Shown: piece by piece, positions 8,256-14,295 of the stretch | Numbering within the stretch: the stretch's first letter is position 1 | Layout: each line of letters begins with the position of its first letter | Translations under genes and position numbers: made by a program | The notes under the pieces: model-generated | The model's input: only the letters and a program-made list of their open reading frames with translations | Told to the model about the DNA's origin: nothing | Databases searched by the model: none | Assembly (NCBI GenBank): GCA_002746275.1 | Contig: NVWR01000001.1 | Location: 632,448 to 646,742 of the forward strand | DNA length: 14,295 nt | DNA from: Rhodobiaceae bacterium | GTDB lineage: Bacteria; Pseudomonadota; Alphaproteobacteria; Parvibaculales; Parvibaculaceae | Direction of reading: 5' to 3'

Positions 8256-9062
8256 TCAGATACCATCCCCGTCAATATTGGCGGGAAGATGGATACCACA
8301 CTCATCCTTGTCACTTCCCTTCCAGCGGCCTTCGCGATAGTCACCGCCCTCGGCCACCTTGTCTGTGCAGGGCATGCAGCCAATCGACCGGTACCCGTCC
8401 TTCACCAGAGGGTGCCGTGGCAGACGATGATCCTCAAGATACTGGCTCAGTTCCGCCTCCCCCCACAGGGAGAGTGGATTGAGCTTGAACCGCGTCGCCC
8501 CGACAGGTTCTTTCCCGTCTATGACCCGAACGCGCTCTTCTTCAATCGTGCTCATCTGAGTCCGCGTCGAGGTCTGAAAGCGTTTACGCCCGGTAATTGA
8601 CGCCTTAAACGGGGCAAGTGCTCGTTCCAGCGGCAAAACTTTACGCACAAAACAGCAGGCATCATGGTCCTGGTTCCACAATCCCCCGTTGGGGTCCTGC
8701 GCAGCCAGATCTGAGGGCAGAGGACCGATGGCACGCAAATCCGTCAGACCAAGCTTCTCCTGAAGCCGATCGCGATATCTCAGTGTCTCGCCAAACAATT
8801 TGCCTGTGTTGAGGAATATGACCGGAACCGACGGATCAATTTCAGCGACCATGTGCAGCAAAACAGCTGATTCAGCGCCGAAAGACGACACAACAGCAAT
8901 TTCACCGGGAAATTCAGTCTTAATCATCGCCTCAAGCAAAACAGACCCTGTCAGGCCCGCGTACTTGTCCTGCAGAATTTCAAGTCGCGGCGAGGTTATC
9001 GTCGGGGTGTCCATCGCTGCTGGGCGGCCTCTTGGCGCCCTTACGTCTGCTGCTATCGTCAT
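8256..9062 (-). CDS. cysH: Assimilatory adenylyl-sulfate (APS) reductase
   Basis: The 268-residue protein has the nucleotide-binding segment VVSSFGAESAVLLHM (about 57-71) and the LNTGKLFGET segment (about 84-93). It carries the CC...CxxC pattern, C136-C137 and C229-C232, that ligates a 4Fe-4S cluster. The catalytic cysteine is C255 in DECGIH. By family knowledge the cluster-bearing form reduces APS rather than PAPS to sulfite, with thioredoxin as donor, so APS reductase is the likely activity despite the cysH name. I chose the ATG at 9060-9062, which overlaps the TGA of the siroheme gene as ATGA and has AAGGATGG about six bases ahead. The longer in-frame extension is unlike the family. It is the last gene of its unit; sulfite reductase and ATP sulfurylase genes are not in this window. 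Confidence 0.94.
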   Translation of the reverse strand: MTIAADVRAPRGRPAAMDTPTITSPRLEILQDKYAGLTGSVLLEAMIKTEFPGEIAVVSSFGAESAVLLHMVAEIDPSVPVIFLNTGKLFGETLRYRDRLQEKLGLTDLRAIGPLPSDLAAQDPNGGLWNQDHDACCFVRKVLPLERALAPFKASITGRKRFQTSTRTQMSTIEEERVRVIDGKEPVGATRFKLNPLSLWGEAELSQYLEDHRLPRHPLVKDGYRSIGCMPCTDKVAEGGDYREGRWKGSDKDECGIHLPANIDGDGI

Positions 9063-9616
9063 GACAACCATCCTTGCTGATCTATATACGCATCCGTCTT
9101 CTGAGCGACTTCCTGGAGACCCAGGCCATCGGCACGCCATCCCTCGCGAAGCTTCGCTATAACCTCAAGCCGTTCCGCCCATTCATCACCAAACAGGCCC
9201 TCCAGGTGCCGCCTGAGCCGGCGAGCAAGACCGGGAGAGCGCCCTGCCGTTGAAACCGTCATCATAAGGTCGCCTCGCCGTACCGATGAAGGCACGTGGA
9301 AGTCGCAAAGCGGCTTGGAATCTTCAATATTCACCAGCACACCCGCGTCTCGCGCCATGCCGGCAAGATCCGACGCTGCGGCATCTTCCAGCCCTGCCCC
9401 GAAAACCAGCGCAACCCCTTTGAGATCATCCGAGCATAGGTCGCGACGAATAAGCCGGTCTCCAGCGCCCTCAATAAGGGCTGTCGATGGTTTAGAGCAG
9501 TAAACCACGACGTCAGCATCCGCAGCCTCCAGCAGCGCCAAACGTCGCTCAACAGGCTCCCCGTCCCCAACAAGGACTATGGAACCTGCGTTTACATCAA
9601 ATACGATGGGCAACAT
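9059..9616 (-). CDS. Siroheme synthase N-domain protein: precorrin-2 dehydrogenase / sirohydrochlorin ferrochelatase
   Basis: The 185-residue protein matches the N-terminal half of CysG. It opens with a Rossmann nucleotide site (IVLVGDGEPVERRLALL, about 13-29). The segment VNIEDSKPLCDFHVPSSV (about 95-112) holds D99 at the place of the catalytic aspartate of CysG. It then has STAGRSPGLARRLRRHL (about 122-138). By family knowledge it oxidises precorrin-2 with NAD and may insert iron to give siroheme, the cofactor of sulfite reductase. The methyltransferase half of CysG is absent, so uroporphyrinogen methylation must be done by another protein. The usual SSGG motif reads STAG here. The ATG at 9614-9616 has GGAG nine bases ahead; a TTG at 9643 is less likely. 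The stop overlaps the cysH start by four bases, so the two are coupled. Confidence 0.9.
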   Translation of the reverse strand: MLPIVFDVNAGSIVLVGDGEPVERRLALLEAADADVVVYCSKPSTALIEGAGDRLIRRDLCSDDLKGVALVFGAGLEDAAASDLAGMARDAGVLVNIEDSKPLCDFHVPSSVRRGDLMMTVSTAGRSPGLARRLRRHLEGLFGDEWAERLEVIAKLREGWRADGLGLQEVAQKTDAYIDQQGWLS

Positions 9617-9714
9617 GGAGGTGGTCTCCGGACAATCAGCCAATGATCTTGCGGCCTATTGTGCACAGAGATAAGGGGGATTTCGACAAAATTCAATATT
9701 CAGTCGTAAAATAT

Positions 9715-9753
9715 ATTATATAACAGTTTTTTACTGTTTATTTGACTGTCAAA
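9715..9753 (-). promoter_or_regulatory. Candidate activator-dependent promoter of the siroheme gene-cysH pair, with palindrome
   Basis: Reading the minus strand, TATAAT (9715-9720) is an exact -10 hexamer about 100 bases ahead of the siroheme gene, but the place of the -35 box holds only AAATAA. A perfect inverted repeat TTTGAC-A-GTCAAA (9741-9753) is centred about 40 bases before the predicted initiation point. That is where class II activators sit. A second inverted repeat, AACAGT and ACTGTT around five T, occupies the -10 to -35 spacer (9722-9738). No regulator can be named. Confidence 0.4.
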
Positions 9754-9789
9754 CAAGCCAACAAATCAACCGTATAGGAAATGAGCATT

Positions 9790-10032
9790 TTACCGAATAG
9801 ACGCAGCGTTGCTTATTTTTTGGGTGATAGAGACAGCAATCTTCTCTTCCTGAACAACGATCTCGCCCCGCGCAATGGGAACATTATTCACCAAAATCCA
9901 GACCTCATCATCCTGGTGGGAATCGAGTTCGATCACCGCCCCACGCCCCATCTTGAGAAGCTGATTGATCGGCATTTTAGACCGCCCGATAACCACGGAA
10001 AGCTCGACGTATACTTTCTCTACAGCGTTCAC
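9790..10032 (-). CDS. Short FliN-like flagellar motor switch protein (SpoA domain only)
   Basis: The product is essentially one SpoA (FliM/FliN C-terminal) domain: VELSVVIGRSKMPINQLLKM, then GRGAVIELDSHQDDEVWILV, NNVPIARGEIVV and a final IAVSITQKI. By family knowledge FliN forms the lower ring of the flagellar C-ring and helps in rotation switching and export. Here the protein lacks the N-terminal extension of most FliN proteins and no flagellar gene is nearby, so it may be a second copy or have another role. I prefer the GTG at 10030-10032, giving 80 residues, because CAGGGA lies seven bases ahead. An ATG at 10099-10101 would give 103 residues, but the added part does not look like FliN and has a weak site. 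It is divergent from lipB. Confidence 0.78.
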   Translation of the reverse strand: MNAVEKVYVELSVVIGRSKMPINQLLKMGRGAVIELDSHQDDEVWILVNNVPIARGEIVVQEEKIAVSITQKISNAASIR

Positions 10033-10120
10033 TGATATTGTCCCTGAGACGGTGAATGGCAAACACGTGTTCCGCGCCACCAATGGATCAAAGCACAGCA
10101 TTCCATGCTAGGGTTATCAC

Positions 10121-10792
10121 ATGGTTAATCCCCTTCCCGCCGCAGGCAAAATCACAACCATTCCAATGGAATGGCGCATTTCCGACGCCCCAATTCCCTA
10201 TGCAGAAGCTCTGGCATTCATGGAACAGCGTGCCAACGACATCGCCCAGGGAACAGCGTCAGAATGTGTCTGGCTGCTTGAGCACCCACCGCTCTATACC
10301 GCCGGAACCAGCGCCAAAAGCGAAGACCTGTTAACGCCAGACAGGTTCCCGGTTTTCGACACGGGCCGAGGGGGCCAGTACACCTATCATGGTCCAGATC
10401 AGCGTGTCGGCTATGTCATGCTCAACCTGAAGCAACGCGAGCCCGACGTTCGGGCCTTTGTCCATAATCTCGAAGAATGGTTGATCCAAACCCTCGCCGC
10501 CTTTGATGTTGTCGGCGAGCGGCGCGACGACCGGGTTGGTGTCTGGGTACGACGTCCAGAACTGGGCCTCACACGAGAAGACAAAATTGCCGCCATCGGT
10601 GTACGTGTCCGCAAATGGGTGACTTTTCACGGGGTCAGTTTGAACATCAATCCTGATCTGGAGCATTTTTCAGGCATCGTGCCCTGCGGTATCTCCGAAC
10701 ATGGCGTCACCAGCCTGTCAGACCTGGGCCGCAATGTGTCCACAGCCGACGTCGACGAAGCCTTCAGAAGAACGTTCCAGGAAATCTTCTGA
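10121..10792 (+). CDS. lipB: Octanoyl-[acyl-carrier-protein]:protein N-octanoyltransferase (lipoate synthesis)
   Basis: The 223-residue protein has the LipB signatures: [12 protein letters not shown] (about 83-94), the lysine K155 in KIAAIGVRV, and the catalytic cysteine C189 in [12 protein letters not shown]. By family knowledge it moves the octanoyl chain from acyl carrier protein to the lipoyl domains of 2-oxoacid dehydrogenases and the glycine cleavage H protein, where LipA then inserts sulfur. The ATG at 10121 has AGGG eight bases ahead; a second ATG at 10166 is possible. It ends 20 bases from the stop of the convergent bactofilin-like gene. lipA is not in the window. Confidence 0.94.
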   Translation: MVNPLPAAGKITTIPMEWRISDAPIPYAEALAFMEQRANDIAQGTASECVWLLEHPPLYTAGTSAKSEDLLTPDRFPVFDTGRGGQYTYHGPDQRVGYVMLNLKQREPDVRAFVHNLEEWLIQTLAAFDVVGERRDDRVGVWVRRPELGLTREDKIAAIGVRVRKWVTFHGVSLNINPDLEHFSGIVPCGISEHGVTSLSDLGRNVSTADVDEAFRRTFQEIF

Positions 10793-10812
10793 AGCACATA
10801 TCAGAAAAAAAG

Positions 10813-11811
10813 CTAGACGGTCTCATAGCGCACGCGACCGGCGATCAAAATCGCCCCAATGCTGATTGAGATTGTCGCAAACCAGAAAAATCCGCCCAGC
10901 AACGGAGCCGCCGCGCCGGCCCACAGGACAAGCGAGCCAATGAGCACCCGTGCCACGCGTTCCCCGGCACCGTTTCCAAAAGTCTGGCCGAACAGGCCCG
11001 TCAAGAACCCTCCGATCACCAGAACGGCAACCACTGTCCCAACAAGAAAGACGATGCCGTAGAGAACAATCAACAGGAAGGCAAAGGGAATGCCGATAAT
11101 CGTGAAGGCTGCAAAGATCGCGACAACGGGCAGTCCCAACATCCATACAAGGCCATAAAAGACTGCAAGCGCCGGTGTCTGTTGTGCCGCCAGTTGCACA
11201 CCGTCAGACCAACGCGGCGCAACCAACGAGATCAGCCCCGCAAAGAATGCCAAGACGACCACGCCTGGCAGCGATAATTCAAACGAACGAATTTGTCCCT
11301 GATAGCCTTCCCATTCTCCGCGCCAGTCATTGGGCAAAGCGTCAGGCTGTTTGTCGCCGTCCGAAAAAAAATGCGCTTCTGTCTCCCCATCAACATGGGC
11401 ATCGACAGCAATGTCGGCAGCTTCATTCGTGTAATAGATCAGATCGCCGTCAATTTCCGCATCGGGACCCAATGTCAGGTCGACAGCCCAGACCGACACA
11501 TTGCCATCAATCGGACCATTGACCAGAACCGACTGCCCCCGAATGTCCAGATCACCGTCGACCGCACCATCAACGACAACTCGACGTCCAGCCAACCAGG
11601 CATCACCATCTATCGTCACATCGTCGGCAATGACGATGGAATCACCGGACGCCCGCAAATCACCTTCAACCGATTCAGTTACAACAATGTTTGCACCGGC
11701 AAGGAACAGCCCGTCGTCACTTTCCCACTGCACCACTGCCTCATCGGCACGCGCCGCCGCCCCCAGCCCACAGACCAGGAAAAGAGAAATAAGCCAGATC
11801 CGGTTCATCAT
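10813..11811 (-). CDS. Exported bactofilin-like (polymer-forming) domain protein with C-terminal membrane segments
   Basis: The 332-residue protein starts with a signal peptide (MMNRIWLISLFLVCGLGAAA, cut near residue 22). Residues about 37-145 are a run of short repeats with G-D or D-G turns (VEGDLRASGD, VTIDGDAWLAG, VDGDLDIRGQ, IDGNVSVWAV, IDGDLIYYTN), the pattern of the right-handed beta helix in bactofilins (DUF583). A charged linker with several tryptophans follows (about 160-178). Residues 181-325 hold five or six hydrophobic segments. The predicted topology is a periplasmic beta helix anchored by a multi-pass membrane domain, unlike cytosolic bactofilins. Function unknown. The first of two ATGs is at 11809-11811 with GGAG six bases ahead; a longer in-frame version from 11913 would bury the signal peptide. 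It lies 114 bases after pccA with a terminator-like hairpin between. Confidence 0.85.
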   Translation of the reverse strand: MMNRIWLISLFLVCGLGAAARADEAVVQWESDDGLFLAGANIVVTESVEGDLRASGDSIVIADDVTIDGDAWLAGRRVVVDGAVDGDLDIRGQSVLVNGPIDGNVSVWAVDLTLGPDAEIDGDLIYYTNEAADIAVDAHVDGETEAHFFSDGDKQPDALPNDWRGEWEGYQGQIRSFELSLPGVVVLAFFAGLISLVAPRWSDGVQLAAQQTPALAVFYGLVWMLGLPVVAIFAAFTIIGIPFAFLLIVLYGIVFLVGTVVAVLVIGGFLTGLFGQTFGNGAGERVARVLIGSLVLWAGAAAPLLGGFFWFATISISIGAILIAGRVRYETV

Positions 11812-11860
11812 ACTGTGCTCCACACCACCGCCGACATTTTCCCCATTGTCGTACGGCACA

Positions 11861-11902
11861 CCAAAAAGCACAACGCCCGCGCGGGATGAAACCCGGCGGG
11901 CG
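11861..11902 (-). terminator. Terminator-like hairpin after pccA
   Basis: On the minus strand CGCCCGCCGGG and CCCGCGCGGGCG form an 11-pair GC-rich stem with one bulged base and a six-base loop. The T run (five T) is six bases past the stem rather than adjacent. It starts 23 bases after the pccA stop and precedes the bactofilin-like gene, so it probably separates or attenuates the two. Confidence 0.6.
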
Positions 11903-11925
11903 CTCAGCAACAATTATACGGCAGT

Positions 11926-13950
11926 TCACTCAAATTCGATGATGACCTGATCCACCTGAAGGCTGTCCCCTGCCGCTGCTTCTACTTTGGCGATAACCCC
12001 ATCGCGTTCCGCACGCAGGATATTCTCCATCTTCATCGCCTCGACAACGGCCAACGCCTGCCCCACTTTCACCTCATCACCAACCTCGACATTGATAGAA
12101 ACAACCAGTCCCGGCATTGGACAAAGCAGGAATTGAGAGGTATCAGGCGCCACCTTCTCAGGCATGTACTGAACCAGTTCGTGCGCATTATGCGTTCGCA
12201 CTGCGGCATTAATTTTCGATCCGCGATAGCTGAGATTGTAGCCCTGCAGCCCGGTCGCACGCTCAACGAGAACAGTAAGCTGTTCACCATCAACTATTCC
12301 GTCGAAAATCGCATCACCGGGACGCCACTCACTCGAAACAGAATGCCGACTGCGTTCATTGCCATCATCATCCAGCAAGATGACAATCAGCCAATCATCG
12401 TCAGGTTCTGTGCGAACAGAAACAGCGTGCTCCCGGTCAAGAGCAACAACCCACTCTTCAGGCACGGTGCGCGGACGGTTGGGCAATTGATCACTAATCT
12501 GAATGGCACGCAGAGCGTGAATTTCATTCATGAAGGTCGCAACAAGAACAAGCTTGTCAGCCCGTTCGGGAGTAACAGCCACCCCTTCAAAGCCATCGGG
12601 GAATTCTTCCGCGATAAACCCAGTCGTCAGGTTTCCGGACCGGAACCTCTCGTGCTCCATGATAGCGCCGAGAAAAGGAATGTTGTGCTGGATGCCTTCA
12701 ATGTAGAACGAATCCAGAGCAACCGACATCGCCTCCACGGCTTTCTCGCGCGTCTCCGCATGAGTGCAGAGTTTTGCAATCATCGGATCATAATAGATCG
12801 AAATTTCGCCGCCCTCGTAGACACCCGTATCATTTCGCACAGTGATGCCGTCCGACGTGGTCAGCTCTTCCGGCGGTTGGTAGCGAACAAGTCGGCCCGT
12901 AGACGGCAGGAACCCCCGATAAGGGTCTTCCGCATAAATCCGCGTTTCGATTGCCCAGCCGTTGAGCTTCACATCCTTTTGGGCGATTGTGAGCTTCTCG
13001 CCCGCCGCTACCCGGATCATCTGTTCGACCAGGTCGATACCCGTGATCAGTTCCGTCACAGGATGCTCAACCTGAAGGCGCGTGTTCATTTCCAGGAAAT
13101 AGAAATTATGTTCCTTGTCGACAATAAATTCGACCGTCCCTGCACTGCAATAGTCCACCGCTTTCGCGAGAGACACAGCCTGTTCACCCATTTTCTTACG
13201 CGTTGCTTCGTCCAAAAAGGGGCTAGGAGCTTCTTCAATAACTTTTTGATTGCGACGCTGGATGGAGCACTCTCTCTCCCCCAGATAAATCGCATCTGTT
13301 CCGTCGGCCAATATCTGAATTTCAATGTGGCGGGGATCGGTTATAAACTTCTCGACAAACACCCGATCGTCGCCAAAGCTCGACTTGGCTTCATTGACAG
13401 CAGACTGAAAACCCTCCGCCACTTCATCGGCACTCCAGGCAATACGCATGCCCTTCCCGCCGCCGCCAGCAGACGCTTTGATCATCACAGGATAACCAAT
13501 TTCACCTGAAATCTTCAGCGCTTCTTCCGCATCCTGAATAATCCCAAGGTGCCCAGGCACAGTGCTCACATTGGCAGCACTTGCGAATTTCTTGGACTCA
13601 ATTTTGTCACCCATCACCTGGATGGCTCTAACGTTCGGCCCAATGAAGGCAATGCCTTCTTTTTCAAGGGCCACGGCAAATGCAGCATTCTCCGACAGAA
13701 AGCCATACCCCGGGTGCACGGCTTCAGCACCGGTTTCCTTGACCGCTTTCAAAATCTTGTCGATCACTAGGTAGGATTCCGATGATGCTGGCGCACCAAT
13801 GTTTACCGCCTCATCCGCCATCTCAACGTGCAGAGCATCCTTGTCCGCATCGGAATAGACAGCAACAGTTGCAATGCCCATCTTCCGCGCCGTCTTGATA
13901 ACCCGACACGCAATTTCGCCACGGTTGGCAATCAGTATCTTCTTGAACAT
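11926..13950 (-). CDS. pccA: Propionyl-CoA carboxylase biotin-containing (alpha) subunit
   Basis: The 674-residue protein has the length and order of PccA. The biotin carboxylase part is at 1-450, with ANRGEIACR (8-16), the ATP-grasp loop KASAGGGGKGM (158-168) and EMNTRLQVEHPVTE (287-300). A middle region that contacts the beta subunit follows. The C-terminal biotinyl domain has the AMKM motif with biotin on K640. By family knowledge it carboxylates biotin and, with PccB, turns propionyl-CoA into (S)-methylmalonyl-CoA. An acetyl-CoA carboxylase subunit is unlikely because AccC and AccB are separate proteins. Pairing with the PccB-like fragment 12 bases upstream supports PCC over MCC. The ATG at 13948-13950 has a full AAGGAGG seven bases ahead, sharing bases with the pccB stop. 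Confidence 0.94.
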   Translation of the reverse strand: MFKKILIANRGEIACRVIKTARKMGIATVAVYSDADKDALHVEMADEAVNIGAPASSESYLVIDKILKAVKETGAEAVHPGYGFLSENAAFAVALEKEGIAFIGPNVRAIQVMGDKIESKKFASAANVSTVPGHLGIIQDAEEALKISGEIGYPVMIKASAGGGGKGMRIAWSADEVAEGFQSAVNEAKSSFGDDRVFVEKFITDPRHIEIQILADGTDAIYLGERECSIQRRNQKVIEEAPSPFLDEATRKKMGEQAVSLAKAVDYCSAGTVEFIVDKEHNFYFLEMNTRLQVEHPVTELITGIDLVEQMIRVAAGEKLTIAQKDVKLNGWAIETRIYAEDPYRGFLPSTGRLVRYQPPEELTTSDGITVRNDTGVYEGGEISIYYDPMIAKLCTHAETREKAVEAMSVALDSFYIEGIQHNIPFLGAIMEHERFRSGNLTTGFIAEEFPDGFEGVAVTPERADKLVLVATFMNEIHALRAIQISDQLPNRPRTVPEEWVVALDREHAVSVRTEPDDDWLIVILLDDDGNERSRHSVSSEWRPGDAIFDGIVDGEQLTVLVERATGLQGYNLSYRGSKINAAVRTHNAHELVQYMPEKVAPDTSQFLLCPMPGLVVSINVEVGDEVKVGQALAVVEAMKMENILRAERDGVIAKVEAAAGDSLQVDQVIIEFE

Positions 13951-13957
13951 GTGATCG

Positions 13958-13964
13958 CCTCCTT
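13958..13964 (-). promoter_or_regulatory. Strong ribosome binding site of pccA overlapping the pccB stop
   Basis: AAGGAGG on the minus strand sits seven bases before the pccA ATG and shares two bases with the pccB TAA (13963-13965). Ribosomes ending pccB would arrive on this site, which suits a 1:1 subunit supply. Confidence 0.85.
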
Positions 13965-14295
13965 AAAGCGGAATGTTGTCGTGTTTTTTCCAGGGGTTCT
14001 CCAACTGCTTATCGCGGAGAAGGGCCAGTGCCCGGGCAACACGGGGGCGCGTATTGTGAGGCATGATGACCTCATCAATGTAACCACGTTCCGCCGCCTT
14101 GAAAGGGTTCAAAAACCGGTCTTCATATTCTTTGGTGTGTGCAGCAATCTTGTCTGCATCCTTAATGTCTTTGCGGTGAATGATTTCCACCGCACCCTTG
14201 GCTCCCATCACAGCAATTTCAGCCGTGGGCCACGCGTAGTTGAGATCCCCGCGCAAATGCTTGGAAGACATCACGTCATAGGCTCCGCCATAGGC
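13963..14295 (-). CDS. pccB: Propionyl-CoA carboxylase carboxyltransferase (beta) subunit, C-terminal fragment cut by the window edge
   Basis: The last 110 residues are present, in frame to the window edge. They start [19 protein letters not shown], continue [20 protein letters not shown] and end in DNIPL. The AYGGAY-MSSKH and [14 protein letters not shown] segments are hallmarks of the carboxyltransferase domain of PccB, which binds the acyl-CoA and takes the carboxyl group from biotin. MccB has different residues here ([11 protein letters not shown]), so the two beta subunits in the window are distinct. The gene reads into pccA with a 12-base gap. Confidence 0.93.
   Translation of the reverse strand, partial: AYGGAYDVMSSKHLRGDLNYAWPTAEIAVMGAKGAVEIIHRKDIKDADKIAAHTKEYEDRFLNPFKAAERGYIDEVIMPHNTRPRVARALALLRDKQLENPWKKHDNIPL

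Noticed and set aside
10785..10808. TTCTGA and TCAGAA inverted repeat between lipB and the bactofilin-like gene
   Set aside because: The stem is only six weak pairs, and it is followed by A rather than T on the plus strand; on the minus strand the T run comes before the stem. Not a convincing terminator in either direction.
12133..13509. A 458-codon open frame on the plus strand opposite pccA
   Set aside because: The opposite strand encodes a complete, well-conserved PccA. The plus-strand translation has no recognisable domain, is rich in arginine and histidine, and has no ribosome site. It is a codon-bias shadow.
1..14295. CRISPR array, insertion sequence, prophage, toxin-antitoxin or defence genes
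   Set aside because: No regularly spaced repeats, terminal inverted repeats, transposase or nuclease motifs were seen; nearly all the sequence is accounted for by metabolic and envelope genes.

Overview
The window reads as ordinary chromosomal DNA of an alphaproteobacterium. The supports are protein sequences resembling that class (IVD, MccB, PccA, LipB, FliN, MgtE), a moderate to high GC content, and a flagellar switch gene beside a lipoate gene. I cannot fix the genus; a marine Hyphomicrobiales or Parvibaculales type is a guess. All genes are on the minus strand except the PAP2 phosphatase gene and lipB. No transposase, integrase, CRISPR array, toxin or phage gene is visible.

Layout, left to right: the 5' end of mccA (running off the left edge), mccB and an acetyl-CoA acetyltransferase form one minus-strand group. 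A PAP2-family membrane phosphatase is divergent from the thiolase. A strong intrinsic terminator lies between that phosphatase and isovaleryl-CoA dehydrogenase. Upstream of ivd, in the same direction with short gaps, are an exported six-blade Kelch protein and an MgtE magnesium transporter. A tRNA-Leu(GAG) with its own terminator follows. Then come cysH and a siroheme-synthase N-domain gene (overlapping by four bases), an orphan FliN-like gene, lipB (plus strand), an exported bactofilin-like membrane protein, pccA, and the 3' end of pccB (running off the right edge).

Two metabolic themes stand out. The first is branched-chain and odd-chain acyl-CoA breakdown. IVD makes 3-methylcrotonyl-CoA and MccAB carboxylates it. 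The thiolase can handle the acetoacetyl-CoA made downstream, and PccAB carboxylates propionyl-CoA. Methylglutaconyl-CoA hydratase and HMG-CoA lyase are not here; they may lie beyond the left edge. The second theme is sulfate assimilation: the siroheme-making domain supplies cofactor for sulfite reductase, and CysH reduces APS to sulfite. Sulfite reductase and ATP sulfurylase are not in the window.

I did not find a clear undescribed system. The points most worth a second look are the exported bactofilin-like domain on a membrane anchor, the solitary SpoA-only FliN, the Kelch protein between mgtE and ivd, and the paired palindromes in front of the siroheme/cysH pair.
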